Part shown: piece after piece, positions 60,801 to 64,000 of the stretch
Numbering within the stretch: position 1 is the first letter of the stretch
How the letters are laid out: each line of letters starts with the position of its first letter
Program-made: the position numbers and the translations under genes
The notes under the pieces: generated by a model
The model's database searches: none
Seen by the model: the letters and a program-made list of their open reading frames with translations, nothing else
What the model was told of the DNA's origin: nothing
From: Gonapodya prolifera JEL478
Taxonomy: Eukaryota > Monoblepharomycota > Monoblepharidomycetes > Monoblepharidales > Gonapodyaceae
Length of the DNA stretch: 64,000 nt
Direction: 5' to 3'
Assembly: GCA_001574975.1 (NCBI GenBank)
Contig: KQ965851.1
Location: 1-64,000, forward strand

Positions 60801-61039
60801 AAGGTACTTTCGGTAAGTTCGAGTACTCGCGGTGTTTTGAAAACAGTGGTCGGGCCAATTACTCACACCTTCGTCCTTTGCTCGGGCCATGCCATCATGC
60901 AGCGATCCAACCGCTCGTCCAGGCTCTTCACCAGGATGCCTTGTCATCCACGTCGGTCGCCGAACTGGACCAGCGGTGGCGGAACGTTCTCCAAATGATT
61001 TTGGCGATGCATGCGGAGTTTCATGAACATCATCGGTAG
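57842..61039 (+). CDS. Fungal transcription-factor-domain protein without visible zinc cluster
   Basis: Seven exons (57842-57888, 57954-58688, 58954-59469, 59554-59752, 59803-60496, 60633-60803, 60903-61039) encode 832 residues with closing phases. A basic start (MKTEKRKRRPKDGPAR) is followed by a short coiled linker (DRIAVLESLLGVT), a Ser-rich region, and the fungal-specific transcription-factor middle domain: CNHLLQLYFETIGRHFKVLH, then DDEARRTTWYMAWLYQTID. Such proteins normally carry an N-terminal Zn2Cys6 DNA-binding domain; none is seen in frame or within 450 bp upstream. The second intron is 265 nt, far longer than its neighbours. One n lies inside an intron. It is probably a regulator whose DNA-binding exon is lost or distant. 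Confidence 0.75.
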
Positions 61040-61332
61040 GGATAGGGAGTTTTGAGTGCAGGGAGAGTGCGGTTTTGTTTGTGCACATACAGGCTGTGGC
61101 GACTGAGTGGATGAGATGGTACTGCTGCGGCATGATTTGATGACGGACTGCATCTTAGAAGCACAGATGTTTTTAATAAATAAACCTCGATTACTTTGCA
61201 CCCGCTCTTTATCTGCGTGGTCAAATTTGACTTGTTTATTGCGGAAGGGCTGGTTGTCCGCAGCCTTTAATTTTTGCAAGCACCCTTCCATCAGACGATT
61301 GCAAGTCATTGGGGCTACCTGTGCACCTTCAA
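61040..61332. other. Intergenic, no gene seen
   Basis: Between the transcription factor and the F-box locus. Nothing recognisable was found. Confidence 0.5.
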
Positions 61333-62440
61333 ATGCCAAAGAAAGCAAGTTCCTCCTCGTCGTCCCGACGAAGTGGAAAGTCACGCAAAACAGTGGCGGA
61401 TCCTAATATCATCGCCATCAACCCATCAAACCACCGGCAATGCACCGATCGAGGTGTTGCCTCGTGAAATCCTCCATCGCATTTGCCGATTTCTTCCACC
61501 AAAAGATTTCTACTCCAAAATCTCGCGCACTTCACTTTGCGCAACGCATCGCGAGATGCCATTCCGGGATATCCGAAACGGAGACATCGGGTGGCGGTGT
61601 GGCTCGAGGTTGGCGAATCCAGCCCGTTTGGTCCGGGTCTGGGTGGTTCAAGCAACACTTGAGACCAGATCGAAAATTTGCAATTTTTCCACGGCTCTGT
61701 TTCCAACCTGTTTTCACGGAAACGGGACCGAGAAAAAAATTTTTTGGACTGCTTCCTCGGTGCGTGTGAAGGTCTCAGTAAGCGACGTGTGGGAGTTCCG
61801 GGACGATATTGATGGACTTTTGCGAAAATCGCTTACCGGTCTGCGGCAACCCGAAATCACCGTGGGAGGAAGCATTCCGAAGCTGCACCCTTTCACTATA
61901 GTCCTTGGGGCTGCGGCTAGGACCCCCAAAATGTCACATGCAGCCCAAGATGAAATGGAAGTAGCTCTGGCCAACTTTTTGAATGCAAACAAAACACTGG
62001 AAGGCGCCACCCTATTGAATCCGCAGACGCTGCTTATAAACGATTAAATGGTTGGCATCACCGACGTCGATGTGGCCTCGTTGCTGGTGCTTTCGAAAGA
62101 AAGAGTCTGTCAGGACTTTCAATGCAAAAGTATCGTTGGAAAGAAGATCGCGGATCCAAAACTGCAATTCTTCAGACCACCAGTTATACCAGCGGAACTC
62201 CCTCAAAGTGACAAACCTCTTCCTGGCATTGAGTGTATTTCCGAACCTTACGACTTTTGGAATCATTCCACTTGGGCCGACCCACAACTTCTGCTCATTC
62301 AAGTTAAAGCCAGGAAAGGGAGAGCACAGCAAAGAGACGCTTGTAACAGTCGGTGAAGTCCAAAAAACCAAAGAAACCTTGGCCTTCGTCACAGAAATTC
62401 CATTTTGCACACGTGAATTGGGAGAGTTAATACATTTTTG
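61333..62440 (+). pseudogene. F-box protein gene, probably decayed
   Basis: An F-box is clear: APIEVLPREILHRICRFLPP followed by KDFYSKISRTSLC. A likely start (MPKKASSSSSSRRSGKSRKT) lies in a different frame with no good intron to join them. After about 200 residues the F-box frame stops at LLIND. Leucine-rich sequence typical of the C-terminal part (FLALSVFPNLTTFGIIPLG) continues in another frame. F-box proteins link substrates to SCF ubiquitin ligases, and Agaricomycetes have hundreds. I read this as a degenerate member, with sequencing error as the alternative. Confidence 0.55.
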
Positions 62441-63539
62441 AAACCTTTGATTTTCTTTTGTCTTATTGCAGCGTCTCGGATGCGCTCGACATGTGTGGGG
62501 ATGGTTTGTGATGTGAGCAGTGACACACTCCGTCCCCAAATGCGAGTTCTAGCAAGTGTTTGGATGAAATGCGCACAGTAAAATAGAGTCCAAGCACGTC
62601 GCTTCCCAGTAGGACCTTTGAAAATGGCCTCACAGTCTGCGATCGCGATACCAGATTCCAGCCGACGTCACCAGACACGAAAACCACACTCGTAAGTACG
62701 TTGCCGAAAAGGTGTACCGCGATGGCTCTCGCATTTGGCATGTACGGCTTTGAGCATGAGTTGAAGTCGTGGACGGTCCACCACATCCTGCGGAGCTCGC
62801 AGTGAGATCGCGGACTTTCTGTGACGACCACTTAGCACAAAACGTGCATGCAGGGGACTCCGGCGAACGATTCTGGTGATCGACGTGGTATTCTGTGCTC
62901 ACCGGTGATCCCGAATCCTCCACATTCAGCAACCCGATACGAAGAACTGCGGCTCTTTCTGACCCAGGGAGTGGTCGGGTACGACGCATTGCAATTATTA
63001 GAGCTGCATCATCTGCTTTTATTTTTGGATTCGCGTAGCGCAAGAGCTCCGAGCAGCTTGTGTTGTTTCGGCGCTCCTTTTGGCACCTTGACGGCGCAAC
63101 GGCGAGCGATGGGACCTTGCCACACGATACCAAGCTGCACGCACTGAATTCAGATGAAGGCGATGCGTCGACCTAGCGGTGTGCCGTCTCCACCGCGAGA
63201 AAAGTGTGATTTCCGTGGCTGCGGTCACTTGCCGCAGCTGGGAATGGACTTTTGTGAACGAGTTTCGGCAGTACCGCCGTCCCGACGTCATAATTCCCCC
63301 CCAAATCAGTGATGCGCAGCGGTCAAGCCCCACTGCTGGGCTGCCAGCTCTGCCGCATGCCGCAGAGCGTTGCAAAATACGTCGAAGAACTCTGAAAGGT
63401 GCTACCCACCCATCCCCCGCGCCATAAAATTCGCGAAAAATGCGTTCACTGAATTGCATATACAACGCTTTGTGAACTTTGATCTGTCTCTGGGCCCCAC
63501 ACTCCCGATTCTGGCGAGCATCAATGGGCAATTGATTAT
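62441..63539. other. Unresolved region with fragmentary open frames
   Basis: Open frames on both strands overlap (for example minus 62463-62831 and minus 62630-63133), but none shows a domain I know. Part may be eroded downstream sequence of the F-box locus. Confidence 0.35.
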
Positions 63540-63938
63540 TTGGACCGACTCGAGGGCAAACCCAAGATGAGCCAGAACAAGGACAGGAGGCATGTGCAAG
63601 ATTCTATGAGCGTTAGCGAGGTGCGAGTGCTGATCTCGTCTTCGGGGGAGAAGTACACTTGGCGATGTCAGATGTGGTTCGCGGAGATTGACTCAGACAG
63701 CGCTTCCCGCCTAGTTCTCGATATCACTTCTCAAAGAGAATTCTGCTTCTGCGAGAAGCCTCCTCCGACCGGATGCCAGGGTCAGCGCTTCGAGCTTAGG
63801 ACTGCCGCTCGCAATTGCCGCCTGATCCGTTGTATGACTACCCGAATCGAATCCAAACAGACGCAATATCGATGTTATAGATACATGTCAAGACGTATGT
63901 ACAGAGAGGTGCAATCTCGAAAGGTAGGTAAAGCCTAA
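63540..63938 (+). CDS. Hypothetical open frame
   Basis: This 132-codon frame contains YTWRCQMWFAEIDSDSASRL and a Cys pair in FCFCEKPPPTGC. It has a basic C-terminus. No family is recognised and no introns are seen, so it may be a remnant. Confidence 0.25.
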   Translation: MDRLEGKPKMSQNKDRRHVQDSMSVSEVRVLISSSGEKYTWRCQMWFAEIDSDSASRLVLDITSQREFCFCEKPPPTGCQGQRFELRTAARNCRLIRCMTTRIESKQTQYRCYRYMSRRMYREVQSRKVGKA

Positions 63939-63963
63939 AGAGTGCGAACTGTGAGTGGGGTCT

Positions 63964-64000
63964 TCATTTCCCAGCCTTGGCCGTCTTCTTCGCCTCGCCC
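63964..64000 (-). CDS. 3' end of a gene running out of the window
   Basis: On the minus strand the last codons read GEAKKTAKAGK and then a TGA stop at 63964-63966. A Lys/Ala-rich tail like this is common in ribosomal or chromatin proteins, but too little is visible to name it. The gene body lies beyond 64000. Confidence 0.35.
   Translation of the reverse strand, partial: GEAKKTAKAGK

Overview
This window is nuclear DNA of a filamentous basidiomycete, most likely an Agaricomycete. Genes are dense and on both strands. They are broken by many short GT-AG introns (about 45-80 nt), and the kinase, transcription factor, F-box and proline-rich membrane protein families fit that group. The sequence looks like draft quality: there is an n-run near 44332-44341 and there are single n's, so isolated frameshifts or stops may be errors. 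No search was run; all names rest on motifs read from the sequence. Intron positions were placed by eye from splice sites and phase.

Layout. 1-3240: a low-GC block with no convincing gene, ending beside a 5'-truncated hemerythrin-like gene. 3939-35018: an ordinary housekeeping stretch holding TAF10, Pol III subunit RPC4, 4-hydroxyphenylpyruvate dioxygenase, a 19-exon TRAPPC8/Trs85 gene, an ankyrin protein, an allantoate-permease-type MFS carrier, exosome RRP41, succinyl-CoA:3-ketoacid CoA-transferase, isoprenylcysteine methyltransferase, a glutathione transferase with a decayed tandem copy, the prolyl dihydroxylase Tpa1, a disrupted mitochondrial tyrosyl-tRNA synthetase, a lysine-type methyltransferase and MRE11.

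35298-52746: the most unusual part. Five tandem paralogues (A-E, all on the minus strand) encode signal peptide, four-Cys ectodomain, proline-rich stalk, one membrane helix and a Ser-rich cytoplasmic tail. The stalk is built from very short proline exons. Copy C is decayed and copy D carries an apparent frameshift. The array is interrupted at about 42480-46942 by an intact 14-helix MFS transporter lying between two fragments of the same FGGY-kinase 5' end, plus a decayed kinase-like gene.

53428-64000: an FMN-binding PaiB-like pseudogene, an inverted fragment of a transcription-factor paralogue, a WW/TKL kinase gene with altered catalytic motifs that runs in an open frame into a PARP-type ADP-ribosyltransferase, a fungal transcription-factor-domain protein, a decayed F-box gene, and an unresolved end.

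Functional links: HPD and SCOT sit at the two ends of tyrosine/acetoacetate use. TAF10, RPC4, RRP41 and MRE11 are nuclear core genes. The proline-rich array has the layout of cell-wall-spanning sensors, but its role is unknown.
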